Positions 35,136 through 46,165 of a stretch of 64,000 bases of DNA are shown here, one piece after another. A program made the position numbers and the translations under genes. Numbering within the stretch: the first letter of the stretch is position 1; each line of letters opens with the position of its first letter. The notes below the pieces were generated by a model. The model saw nothing but the letters and a program-made list of their open reading frames with translations, did not search any database and was not told the origin of the DNA. Source of the stretch: Alisma plantago-aquatica (taxonomy: Eukaryota; Streptophyta; Magnoliopsida; Alismatales; Alismataceae); assembly GCA_963693085.1 (NCBI GenBank), contig OY856412.1, positions 1,413,342,394 through 1,413,406,393 on the forward strand. The letters are read 5' to 3'.

Positions 35136-36488
35136 CTACTGGTCTGTTTTTGTCTTCCTCCCTATTTTTCTTCTATTTTCCTTCTCTCTCTGTGCCCTCG
35201 TTTTAACATCTGATATCACCTGCTTATGGCTGATCCACGTCTCATCAGTTCCAAAGGTTGCCTGCTGCTCAGTTCTGTTTGTTTTGTTTCTATCTTCCTG
35301 CCTGACCGCCCCTAATGTGATAGTCAGGTCCTCCACACGCAGGACGCTTTCCCATATCACTGCTGGTTCTTCTCTTATATTTTGAGGCCGCATCTGCTCC
35401 ATTGTCTGACTGTGCTCTTCCCCTTCCTTCATAGCAGAAAAGTCTGGTTCTTCACTTACATATCCTTGCCTCTTGTGACTTGACTGTGTGGTTCTCTCTG
35501 GAAAAAGAGCGCCCAGGTTATAATCTGCCTCGTCACTGCCTTCAGCTTCGCTTTGCGCCTGCACTTGTGCTGCTGTCATCTCATGGTGATCTTCGACAAG
35601 TTCCCTTTCTGCCCTTCCTATCAAACTTTGGTTTGGTTCCTTTTGTGGTCCTTGTTCGCTGCTCTCCTTCTTCTCGGTCACTGCTGTTGGCTTGAAGTTG
35701 AAGTGTATCTTCTTGCTTATTCTGGTGTTGCTGTGAACCTCCTCCTGTAGCGACCACTTGGGCTTCCTTAGTGACGCCTTGAGCCATGCGCCCCACTGCT
35801 GCTCCCGTCCTCCGCCTTCATCGCTTCCCTCGCAGTCCTTGATTACGTGCCCAAGTCGACCACAGCCGTGACAAAAGTTCGATAGCCTTTCATATTTTAT
35901 CTCGATCTCGAACACATTGTTCTTGCTTCCTCGCATCCACAGGACTCTCTTCAGCATCTTTGATACATCGAGATTAATTCTCACCCTCACCGACGTATCC
36001 CATCCCAATTCATCCAGGTCCATCGTGACCACTGTGCCTACCCTGTATGCGATCTCTTCGATATTTTGTTTGTTTCCAAACCCTAGAGGTATACCATATA
36101 AATGAACCCAGAACAGGCTGTGGTTTATGATAATTTCCCCCAGCTTCTCTTCCACCTCTATGTTCTTGAATAATAGGAGTTTATTGTCAAAGTTCCACGG
36201 TGAACCTTCTTCTACCTTCAGCTTGTCTCACCAGTCAAAGAATTGTATGATGAACTGGTCTCCTTCGATTTGCTTGAAGACGACCTTGCCATGGAGTCCC
36301 CATGCCTGAGTTAGGGCGTGTTTCATCGCCTAGAAGTTCACCAGTCTGTCTGCTAAGATCCGCACTACCAACACCAGGTTTAGATGACTATGATCTTCGT
36401 TTGCCGCCGGCGTCGTGACTTCAATTAGATCTTCCTCCTCCGGTGTCAACTGCAACTGTGCGCACCTATCCGCCAATTCGTCTGCCAT
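35136..36488 (-). pseudogene. LINE ORF1, DUF4283 and zinc knuckle, two stops
   Basis: This is the gag-like RNA-binding protein of plant L1 LINEs. I choose the ATG at 36488 (MADELADRCAQLQLTPEEE), which fits the family N-terminus; an upstream in-frame ATG at 36572 is also open. The frame is continuous to 35136 except for TAG at 36330-36332 and TGA at 36228-36230. A DUF4283-type domain covers SLFWVHLYGIPLGFGNKQNI and its surroundings. It is followed by a CCHC zinc knuckle, FCHGCGRLGHVIKDC, and then a long charged tail rich in E, Q and S. ORF2 starts about 257 bases downstream. Both stops would block the protein, which binds its own RNA for transport and priming. Confidence 0.9.
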
Positions 36489-36669
36489 CGCTGGAAGTGG
36501 ACCAGAGAGATTGGCCAACCTTGAACCTACAAGAGATAACCACGAAGTGGAGAAGGGTGTCTCACGCTTCAAACCCTAATCGCCGGAGCGACGGGTCGGC
36601 CGCGGGGAGAGTTGGATGCAAAAGTATTTAAAAGTGATACAAAAGTTTTATTCACACCATGACTTAATA

Positions 36670-37140
36670 GTGTGTTATTCTTTCTTTCTCATACATTATT
36701 ATGTTTCAAATGGAGTTTATCATGATATACTATCATGATATCCCATAAGGTCCTCAAATTATTGGTTCAAAGTATTTTCCATATCGATCTTATCTAAATG
36801 TTTTAATACTTATACCAAGATGGTTATGTACTTCATTCATGATCTCCTTGAACACTTCATGAGATTTAGATTTGTATTTCAATATATACAAACTACCATA
36901 TCTACTGAGATCATTAATAAATATAATGAGTTACAAATAACCACCTCTAGCATTTATTCAAAAAGGTCTACATACATCAATGTGTATGAGCCCTAATAGA
37001 ATACACTCTCTCCCGCGATTTGTAATTAAAGGAGCATTTTTCATATTGCTCAACAAATGAATTGCATGTCTCTATGGTTCAATAACCATGAGAGTCTCGA
37101 AAACCATCTTTATGGATTCTAGAAACACATTTCTTTTTTC
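36670..37140 (-). pseudogene. Copia integrase core, interrupted by the LINE
   Basis: Reading down from about 37060 the minus strand gives ECILLGLIHIDVCRPF (family: LLGLIHTDVCGPF, first catalytic Asp kept), NARGGYL, INDLSRYGSLYILKYKSKSH and VFKEIMNEVHNHLG, then a decayed SDxGGE region near 36780. Near 36675 is ERKNNTLLSHG (family: ERRNRTLLDM), where the LINE is inserted. Continuation lies beyond the LINE, at 30.7 kb downward (IKNLANLLICFLGTYF, then PSK-like and TPFEI). Several stops are present. Integrase inserts element DNA, and this copy is inactive. Confidence 0.85.
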
Positions 37141-37399
37141 TATGCTCTAGATGACAATGTTATAGGTATTCATTATTTGAGTCATCGAGTCATTCAGTAT
37201 AAGTTTTATGCTTGTTTGTCTCTACAACTATCAAGTATATATTATGAGACATATGGCACTGTGATATAAGATCTTATGTTTTAAGTGACACATCATTGTA
37301 TTCATATTCCTATCAATACAAGATACATAATATTTTCATCAATTGTAGGTATATAATATCAATTCACTAATTTCATTACATGCCCATCAGGCTGAATGA

Positions 37400-39200
37400 A
37401 AGATTCCAACTATAGTGGCAGCAACTCTTGCTCTACATAGTTCTTGCTTACTTCTTCTCAGAATCTGAAGTGGAGATCTCTATCTCCTTCCGATTCTTGA
37501 CTTCCTCTATATAAAAAGGACAATTCCTTTTCCAGTATCCAAGTCGGTGGTAGTGGTGGAACTTTCCTTCCTTATTCACTCCTCCCTTAGCTTTCTATGA
37601 ATAAGACCTTGGTTTCTATCTAGCATTAGAACTATTCTTAGCCTTTCCTTTGCCCTTGGACTTCCCTCTATTGATCATAATCACATATTTGGGTTTGTCC
37701 TTCATCATCTGCACTTCAGTTGTCCTCAACATGCCAATTTTTTTTTGAGAGCAAAAGGATCGATTCATTACTTGTTAGCCATACAACATCTACAATTGGG
37801 ATGAAAGATACAAACAGAATAAACAAACATCAAGTTCAGTAACCCAAGAGCACTACAACTCATATTGGAACGAGAGTGAGACATTTCTGCATTGATTCTT
37901 CTTCCTTGAGGCTGTCTTAAGCAGCTTTTCATGAAGAATTCCTTCAACCTGAGCATAGAGTAGTGGTAGATGTGCTGGAACAAGACAGTATTATGCTTGT
38001 ATATCAACTCAAACAACGCCATATAACTGAGTAACAAGATCAATCCAGAGCAACAAGGAGATCTAGCCGTAGCTAGAGATCTCATCGCTCTCCTGAAGAG
38101 AGGTCACAACAAAGCGCGGCAAATAAAACGCCGACTAGTGGCAACCAATAAACGCCGACGTGCGATGACAAACCAGGCAGATAGACTGCCACTGACCCTA
38201 CCGAAAAGAAAAAACCCAAAATAGTAAAGGAGAAGCACCCTGACACCCAGCACAAAGGGGATCATCAGCTCCCAAGACGCCGTTAGAGAGACCCCTGAAA
38301 CCACGCACCCTCAACGGCACAAGGGCCGTCACAACCAACACTGTGAACCGTGCCGAGGCAGAGATCCACACGAGCCAACAGGTGGGGTCGTCAGGCGGCA
38401 ACTTTGAAGCGGAGGATCGCACCTCTCGTTGGGGAGTCAGATCCGGAAAGCCCAAGGGGGAGCAGGGTTGGCAGCCATGGCGGCCAGACCCCCTCCCCCA
38501 TCCCGACGGAGATCTAGGCGGAAGCCCTAGAGCGAGTCGCCAAAGCGAAAACCTACCCGCAATGCGTTCCCCTCAACATGCCAATTAATTCTAACAACAA
38601 CTTATCAAAATCGTTCATGTTGTAATACATGACAACATGATATGCGATTTTGACAGTGACTATAGAAAGACATCAGTGGCCAACTCTTGACCCAAGGGAA
38701 ATCCCATTCAAGCAAGGTTCTCCATGTACCCAATCAACTTGAGAACATGGGGATCTATAAGATCTCCTTCTGCCATGTTGGACTTGAACAACACATTTGA
38801 GACATCTTATCTCTCTTGCATTTCCTAATCTTGGCACATGTTCTTAAGATGTGTTACCATCTCAATAACATCCATGTTCTTATATTGTCTCTGCAACCCA
38901 TAGTTCATTGAGCACAACATTAAGCAATTGACATTCACGAATTCAAAGTATTTTTTTGACATTTGCAAATTTCATATCATGCAATTCTTGGATATATGCT
39001 ATGCACAACTCCTTTCTGTAGTCCATCTATATTCTTATAGGCACTAAATCCCATTAAAGCCACCTAGCTAAGCATGAATCAAAAGCCAACATGATAGAAA
39101 TGCACCTTGCTAAGGCACACCCTAGAGAACTATCATCACACTTCTATGGGATAAACAACGCACCACGCTAGGGCGCGCCCACACTTGGTCGATCAAGATA
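37400..39200 (-). pseudogene. Copia gag with zinc knuckle, split by a retroposon
   Basis: At 38656-38810 the minus strand reads VLFKSNMAEGDLIDPHVLKL then IGYMENLA, stop, MGFPLGQELATDVFL, a standard Copia gag core (family: HVLKMIGYIExLxxLGFPL). After the retroposon (37740-38570), gag resumes with VQMMKDKPKYVIM and a lysine-rich stretch. It then reaches a zinc knuckle at 37512-37565, HYHRLGYWKRNCPFY, where the first cysteines of CX2CX4HX4C are lost. Gag forms the particle and packages RNA. Several stops show it is dead. The primer site lies just upstream at 40046-40058. Confidence 0.83.
37740..38570 (-). mobile_element. Non-autonomous poly(A) retroposon with 16-bp TSD
   Basis: An 831-bp GC-rich insert lies inside Copia gag. 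Perfect 16-bp duplications, cctcaacatgccaatt, flank it at 37724-37739 and 38571-38586. The left end is a T run (minus-strand poly(A)) after ttttgctctc on the minus strand, an L1-like 3' end. The right half (about 38100-38570) resembles a LINE 5' leader in composition (CG-rich, ccgcc and gatctccgtc motifs). It has no convincing ORF: the 38104-38588 frames on both strands are not recognised. It was probably mobilised by L1 machinery, and it may be a LINE with its middle deleted or an independent non-coding retroposon. Confidence 0.85.
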
Positions 39201-40045
39201 TTTATGTGTGCTACTTATGGAAATCATCTTAGACTTAATATTTATTGAGGAACTTTATATATAAGTACATATACAAATCCAAGCACCACATTCTTATGGT
39301 ATGTATCATATACATGCTATATTCACAAATGAAATATGCAATCATAAAACATAAGAGTGATGATTATGGGCATACTAATGAAATTATTTGGAGCCACAAA
39401 TAATTTCTACCACCTAAGGTCTACATCTCATGTAGCAACATGTACTTCACAACTGGGATAGGCCAGTCAGTTTTCTGAGCCCTTCAGTCAACTAGTCAAC
39501 CTTCAAGTCACTTGATTCACTTCTTGACTCAAGAGCTTGGTTGGACTACTCCATTCATTCAGTTGGGCCTCCAGTCAAGCAGATGGTTCCTCCTATCTGT
39601 AGGCCTCCTCAATCCTCTAATGATTGAATTGACTCATGAAGTACAACTTATCTTTTCAAAATAGAAATTAAAACTATCCCATTCCATATTACATTGTAAA
39701 AGCGAAAACCTCGAGTTATACTCGAGGGGAATATATGAATAAGAGAATTAATTTACATGTGAAAAGGAGGGGATAAGTTCGATATGAAAATCAAGTAAAA
39801 ATAGGAAATACAATCAAACAACAAAGAACAAAAATCCACAGGGGTTTAGCCATAACCACACATACATCCACCATCAAAACATTTTTAGAGCAATGTGTAT
39901 TGATTGCATATATATCATATATATATATAGGATTGAATGTGGTATTTAATTGGATATGCACATTAATCATGTTAATATTCACATCATATGTAATAAATAA
40001 ATCTAATCACATTGATTTGAATCCAGACACATCGTAAATTGACAT

Positions 40046-40058
40046 GGCTCTCATACCA
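40046..40058 (-). other. Copia primer-binding site
   Basis: On the minus strand TGGTATGAGAGCC differs in one base from the complement of the initiator Met tRNA end. It lies next to the LTR edge at 40060 (minus strand ...ATTCCCCAACA). Confidence 0.88.
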
Positions 40059-40059
40059 C

Positions 40060-42104
40060 TGTTGGGGAATAGGGATGGTAGAGAAGGCAGTGAAAACAAA
40101 AAAATTGTCCCTATTCCTTTACCACCAGATCGTGTCAATAATGATGTACCTTGGAAAGAGGGTAGTAAGAGGTATACCTAGTCTTGGAGCAAGTCCAGCA
40201 AATACTCTTGCTTGATTATGTGCACTTTGTTCACAAGACACACACAGACAACTGACGATCATGACCTCTTAGAGCAGCACCACAGACGAAAGTGGTGGTT
40301 GTCCTCCTAGTGTGGAGGAAACGGCCTCCACGCCTGTACGTAGTCTATGTGAACCATGAAGATCTTCATGTTGTGCTATTAAAGCCAACATTAAAGAAGT
40401 TGTCCCTCCAAATGTCACCGTACTAGTGTTGATTTCTCTCCCTTGTTGTCTCTCCCTCGTTGTCTCTCTCTTTTATGGGCAAGACTTGCTCAGGCTCTCA
40501 CATTACCACAACTATGAAAGGACAACAATTGTCAGACCTTATTGTTGCATCTAATGAAATCCTTGAATACCTCTATATTTATAGGAGGGCCACAGTTAGA
40601 ATTTCCATATCATTTGGGAGTTGAATAGACAAAATTTCATTAATTTTTTAGAAGTTGTGAATCACATACCAGTTGGTTTACTATTGAATTGTCAGTTCAC
40701 ATGTGAAATGGGTTGGTTCAACTCTTGAACTGATCGTTTCACTATGTTTCCTATTTGCAAACATATTGGCTTTAATGTGACGGTTATTGCACAACATGAC
40801 GTCAACATCAATCCATGATCCAATCATATTGATCATTGAACCGAGCAATCCAGATGTTGAACCAATCATTTCAGACTTTAAAATGGTCGTGTCATATCTT
40901 TAACTGATTGATTCATTTTCCGGTTCAAACAATACATAGACAACATTGTTCAAATTGACCTGACACTTGATTTGATCAATTCAACACTTCACCTAGTCAA
41001 TTCATAGTCTTATTAGTCAACTTTCAACCATTATTGTTTAAATTGAATAACTAAACACTTTAGTAATCAAGTTAAACAAAATTCATGAGCAAACTCCTTT
41101 TCCAGGTGCATCCTATGTGTGTGACCCTATAGGTCCCAAGTTACGTTGGAAGTGAATGTCTATAACTAATTTATGACATCACAAGCAATGAGTAGTATCT
41201 AGTAACACATCATTGTTTCCTAAGTAATTGGAAAGTTGGAGAACAACTTCAACCTATAATCTATGATCAGTGTTACCTTAATCATATAGTTTATTTGTCT
41301 GTGATATCTAGATTATAGAGGCATGGAATTGTTATCCTCTCAATGTTCAATCCATGTTCTTTGAACTAGAGAAGACTATATGAGATGTATGTGAGCTCAC
41401 ATATCATATATTGAGTCACATGATTATCATTATACATTTCTCATTCTCACTTATCAAGTGTCCAGGATATCAATCTCTTGTAGAAGGGACAAATACCATA
41501 TGCATCACTCACACTCAAATCCCCATGTATCACAATGTACCCGAGCACCACCTTTATGGAAACTCTTATTCAAGGTCACGTTCGATGATGTTAAAATACA
41601 TTAAATGATATGTGATGAGTGTAGTGACTTCAAGTCTAAGAACCACAATCACCATTATCACTATGAGAGCTGGTTCTGACTACCAATCTATGGTCTCCAT
41701 GTATTAGTGTCAAGGTGGGTCTGTCTGGTACACTATTCTCTGACAAGTACCTATGTGTATGGCTTGATATCCCATATCAGGGCTAATGAGACTCAATCAT
41801 CATTCAACACACATTCTAGTCATGCATTACTATTGTCTATTTTTCCCCCATAGTAATATCTGATTAGGGACATAACAAGAATGCATGAGCTCTTATCATG
41901 TATATGATCTCATTATTCAGGTCATCAACCAGAAGATGTATGTCATCAAGTAACATCATTCTTTAGACATCTAATATATCTATGTCATCATCTCCTAATT
42001 GAGACAAACATAATAGATAGAATTACCTTCATAAATATCAATCATGTGTCTAATGCCCCATTACAATCATCGTAAGATTGTCTCACTAGTAATATATACT
42101 AATA
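40060..42104 (-). repeat. Copia 5' LTR
   Basis: About 2045 bp matching 21191-23160 along its whole length with many small differences. The inner edge begins tgttggggaatagggatgg. The outer edge, on the minus strand, reads TATTAGTATATATTAC (partner: TGTTGGTATGTATGCC), so the terminal TG is mutated. gttat at 42105-42109 is the target duplication. Confidence 0.92.
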
Positions 42105-42109
42105 GTTAT

Positions 42110-45100
42110 GAACCTCACGTCACCTACCATCTTTCCTTTAAGTATCTCCAAGACATTTTCACTAAGTACTTTCAAACTAGATACTTAGATATCTCACTTA
42201 GGGGTAAGCAAGTTGATAGATACGTAGGAAGAGGGCTAGTTAGATAGGGAGCCACAAGTTCGACCTAGGAGCAAAATCTCAAATTAGCCACATATCACCC
42301 ATTTCTCTTACTACCTTGGGGTTATCAAGAACCAATCACATATTAATAGATAGAAAACGAGATACATGTATAATACAACCACTAGCAAATTAAATCATAA
42401 TGTTTACACATTATTTCCTCCCAACATGGCTTCAAAGTCATGTTTTCCACCCCAAAAACCCATAAATGGGGCTTAACTACTCATAGTATAAGTAAAAGAG
42501 AAAGAAGAAGGAGTATAAAAGTAAAACTCAATGAATTTTGATTAAGACTCTTCCTTATTCTCCTCCACCTATAGATGTATCAGAATCACCCTCCTAGATG
42601 AATGAAAAACATGCAAAGGTGGCCCAAACACCACCATTTCTTATATAGGGGCTTGGGAAGAATATGTTATGTGGGGGAACTTAAGTAAAAAGACACAAGG
42701 GAAGTAATAGGGTTGAGGTGGCAATATGACCTTTTTTAGAAGAATAATAATGGTGTGTGCATGGTTGAATGGTTGTGATGAGAAGGAATGATCGTGGTGG
42801 TGATTGGTAAATGGGTTTTAGGGTCACGGTAGCACAGCCATGCAGGACAACATGACCATGGTGGCAGTTAGGTAGCATGGTCATGTTGAGAAACATGATT
42901 TATTTGAACAAGTGGAGGTTGGGTCCTTTCCTTTAGCATGGAAATTATGGAGGCTTGGCATTTTGTACATACTGACTCGAATGGCCATGTTGGATGTTCT
43001 TGGAACTGTCATTCTGGTCAGAACAATCATGCTACTAGAGTTACTTTTCAGACTCTAATGTTGATCTTTGTTGTGATTTGAAATTGCTAGCGAAAACATT
43101 TTGTTGCACTGCCACCATGATGGTGGCATTCCTTTGAACATTGGTCTTCAATTTTATTATTTATGGAGCTCTTTGTGTTTGTTTGGTCTTTGACCACCTG
43201 GGATAGTTCGGGGTAGTTCTTAGGCTCACTTGGGCTCCTCCAAAGGTGAAGAAACACTAGGATCCTCCCCCTTATATCCTCTCACTACAAAGTGTAGTTG
43301 AAGTACATGCAAAGAACATCCATAAGTGCATTTGACTATGAAACCATTTATTGGAAGAATAACATGCATACTAAAACATATATATGTGAATAGTAGGAAA
43401 ATTTACACTAGATGACGACCCAATCAAGGAATTCATTACTATCAAAAGGTTAGAATGTACTTGTCCTAAAGTATGCTCCAATGCAATCTCCTTACAATTT
43501 AGTTCAAGTACAAATATTAATATCATGTTGCTAACATGAAACATGATACTTTTACTAGATGTACTTCAACCTTGATTATATACATGCATTTAACTTCTCT
43601 TTTCTCTTCATTCATGGCATGACTATGAAAAGATCACAAAGAATGTAGATCTCAAATATGGAATCATAATTCATGTAAGTGACATGATATTCTACAAGGA
43701 TCTAGGTAACACATTTCATTTTGCATGATTCACCTCAAGTTTGTTAGGTGAATGGTTTTCATAAGCATGTATTCTCCTATATAGTTAAATCCACACTTGA
43801 TGACCCACTTGGGTTGTATTGTGTGTTGAGATAGGGTTGATTTTCCCTAAAGCTAATATGCATAAAAATAGAAGAAATGGTTATGGAAAGGAGTTGAGGT
43901 GCTATTACGTAGATCTCCCATTTTTCTTTTCTTTAAATGCTATTACGTAAAGAAATATCTTATTAATTTTACTTTTTATCTTTGCCCAATATGTTGGTAG
44001 GTTATATGCGATGATTGTAAGTAGAGGGGAAGTAGATATACAGTCACTTCCACTTTTAGAGGGTTTTTATGTGCTCTTTGGCATCTTTTCGTGGGGCAGG
44101 GAGGTAAAAAGTGATGGAATAAATAATGAGTCAAAGAGGGGCCATTAGTAGTGGATTTTGACAAAAGAGGTTAGTGCATGAATGTTAGTTCCACAAAATT
44201 CACAAACATGTAAAAATCATAATGAATTGAGAAATTGTATCAACTATGCTCTTCTCACAAATCAAGCAAACCATAAGCATCAAATGCTTGTTGTAATTGT
44301 TTCTCACCGTTCATTGCAATTAGAGAGACATGACACACATGTATATTATCAATAATGAAAGTATATAATATAAAATGATGTGAGTAGGATTTGTTAAAGC
44401 TCAAACCGTTCAATTTCAATCCATCAAGATAGGGATTAGGATGAAATATGAGTTTGGGTAAAAATGATTAGTTTAATAAAAAATGGCCAGAAGTGTGCCA
44501 AATGCCCCAATATACATCAAGAACTACACTATGAATCAAGACACATCCTGAAAATAAATCCTGACTATAAACACAAAATAAATTATAATAGCCTACATGG
44601 AGTTAAAATGAATTAGATGCCATGGTAGAAAGAGAAAATTTTGTGAAAAATTGTGCAAGAACACAATAAAGTGAACTAAATGGCATGCATGTATGTAAGA
44701 TAGTAAAAATTAACTAAAATCTAATCTAGATGGGGAGTGTTATCGACACAATCATCATCAAGCATGATGAAACATGAAGAACAGGAAATCAAAATGAGAT
44801 TGAGATAAGAGGTCGTGTACCGCTCGACCACTCTAAGATTTTGAATCATGTTGTCCTCAACATGAAACAAAATCTTAGGAATGATAGGGTCTTGTAACTA
44901 TGGCATTGACCGTGGATCTTGCAGGCCTCCCTGGGGTGAAGGATATTGGTCATAGAGCCCCAATAGTCTAACTGAGGGGGCGGTGGATATGTAATTGTGT
45001 AGCCATGTATTGCACCCCATAAGTCCTCTTCCCATTGTGGGTACTTTTATACTTGCACATGATGGTACAATACATGTTCTTGATCCGTTAGTGTATTTGT

Positions 45101-45785
45101 TGTTGAGTCAACTACATTCCCTCCTATTTCTTTTGTATCCCCCTCCAACTATGGTTGGATATATGACGTGTCATTGGCATTTGTTGGAGGTGATGCACAT
45201 AATAATCTTCTTCTCTTACTCTAGTATGGAAAGGTTGTTGTCTGGCATGTTGTCTTGTATGTCCATATCCTCTTCTCCCATAGGAAGCTCCACAGTTGTT
45301 ACCATACAAACTTCTTTGGGGTTCTCACTTTCCCAAATGGAAAATTCCCCAAAAAATCTTTTACCACTGTTATATCATCAATCAAGACATTGGTGTCATA
45401 GGGAATCTCGAGGGTTATTCCAAGGTACCCAAAGTTCATGTTGTATATGATCTTTTCATTCTATAGGGAGTTCATTTGTGACCATGTAAGATAGTTCAAG
45501 TCTACATACTTGGTCCCTTCTACCTTTGTGTGGCCCTCTAAATCACAACCTAGGGCCACTACAATGGTGGTTAATATCCCTCCCATTATAAATAGATTTT
45601 TTTATCTTTAAAGGAATTGAATTCAAATGGTCAATCATCATTTGCCCCCAAGATTGACAAAGTCACCTTTACCATCATCACTAGAACAAAGAGGTATTTT
45701 AGAAAACAACATCCTTGGTTATCATACTATCTAAAAATGTTATTTGAAACTTTTTGAATATACATTATGATGGGATTGTGTTGGA
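42110..45785. other. Unassigned AT-rich DNA, probably decayed Gypsy sequence
   Basis: Nearly 3.7 kb without a recognisable domain. It lies downstream (minus strand) of an Athila-like integrase and could be the 3' region or LTR of that element, but I find no LTR edges. Open frames at 42681-42896, 43976-44164, 44995-45450 and 45124-45309 match nothing I know. A small direct repeat, gctattacgta, occurs at about 43900-43950. Confidence 0.45.

Positions 45786-45819
<34 letters not shown>
45786..45819. repeat. (ATC)n microsatellite, RTE tail
   Basis: About eleven atc units in a row. On the minus strand these are gat units directly after the 3' end of an RTE-type LINE fragment, the usual tail of that clade. 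Confidence 0.9.
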
Positions 45820-46165
45820 TAAGACTTAGTCTCAACTATGTTGGGCTCAGCTACATGGATCCTTTGTTTCCATTCTTCTCTATCATGGGTCATATTCTTG
45901 TCAAGATGTAGAGTAATATATCTCTTTACAAGCTCTTCCCATGTATATATGCTTTCCTATTCTTCTATTAATTGTTCTTGATTCAATAGCATTGCTTTGT
46001 ATAGGCAAATTAGTCATTTGTGTTGCACATGTCCATACCATCTGTGTCAGGCCTCACACAACTTGTCCTCAATGCTCACTACCTCCAATTTAATCTTGAT
46101 ATAGTAATTTTTCAAGTGATTGTTTCTTGTCTTCCCACACATCCATCTCAGTATACACATTTCAA
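45786..46165 (-). mobile_element. 5'-truncated RTE-clade LINE fragment
   Basis: The minus strand encodes the C-terminus of an RTE reverse transcriptase: LRWMCGKTRNNHLKN near 46118-46160 (family: RMLRWMCGxTRxDxIRN) and RWYGHVQHK near 46018-46045 (family: RWFGHVxRR), with a stop between. Then follow the widely shared plant RTE 3' end (plus strand: ctcaactatgttgggctcag, ctacatggatcctt) and a gat-repeat tail. Only the last 380 bases are present, typical of incomplete reverse transcription. It is inserted in decayed Gypsy DNA. Confidence 0.82.

Larger units (their letters stand above)
30752..36651 (-). mobile_element. Near full-length plant L1-type LINE
   Basis: A 5.9-kb non-LTR retrotransposon with two ORFs, a short poly(A) tail (plus-strand T run at 30751-30758) and a 14-bp target duplication, tcacaccatgactt, at 30738-30751 and 36652-36665. 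It is inserted in the Copia integrase region. The 5' end includes about 160 bases before ORF1. Lesions are few for a dead element: two stops in ORF1 and several stops plus about three frameshifts in ORF2. Base composition is clearly richer in GC than the surroundings. Confidence 0.94.
21191..42104 (-). mobile_element. Ty1/Copia retrotransposon with nested insertions
   Basis: A minus-strand Copia element spanning 20.9 kb because of insertions inside it. LTRs are at 21191-23160 (3') and 40060-42104 (5'). The primer site is at 40046-40058 and the polypurine tract at 23161-23171. A perfect 5-bp duplication, gttat, flanks the element at 21186-21190 and 42105-42109. Reading down from 40 kb the order is gag, integrase, RT, RNase H, which is the Copia order (integrase before RT). 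Nested inside are a LINE (30752-36651), a poly(A) retroposon (37740-38570) and LTR element D (about 24.6-29.6 kb). All coding parts contain stops. Confidence 0.93.

Noticed and set aside
45124..45309. Arg/His/Gln-rich 61-codon open frame
   Set aside because: No domain, no neighbour support, and it lies in decayed repeat DNA.
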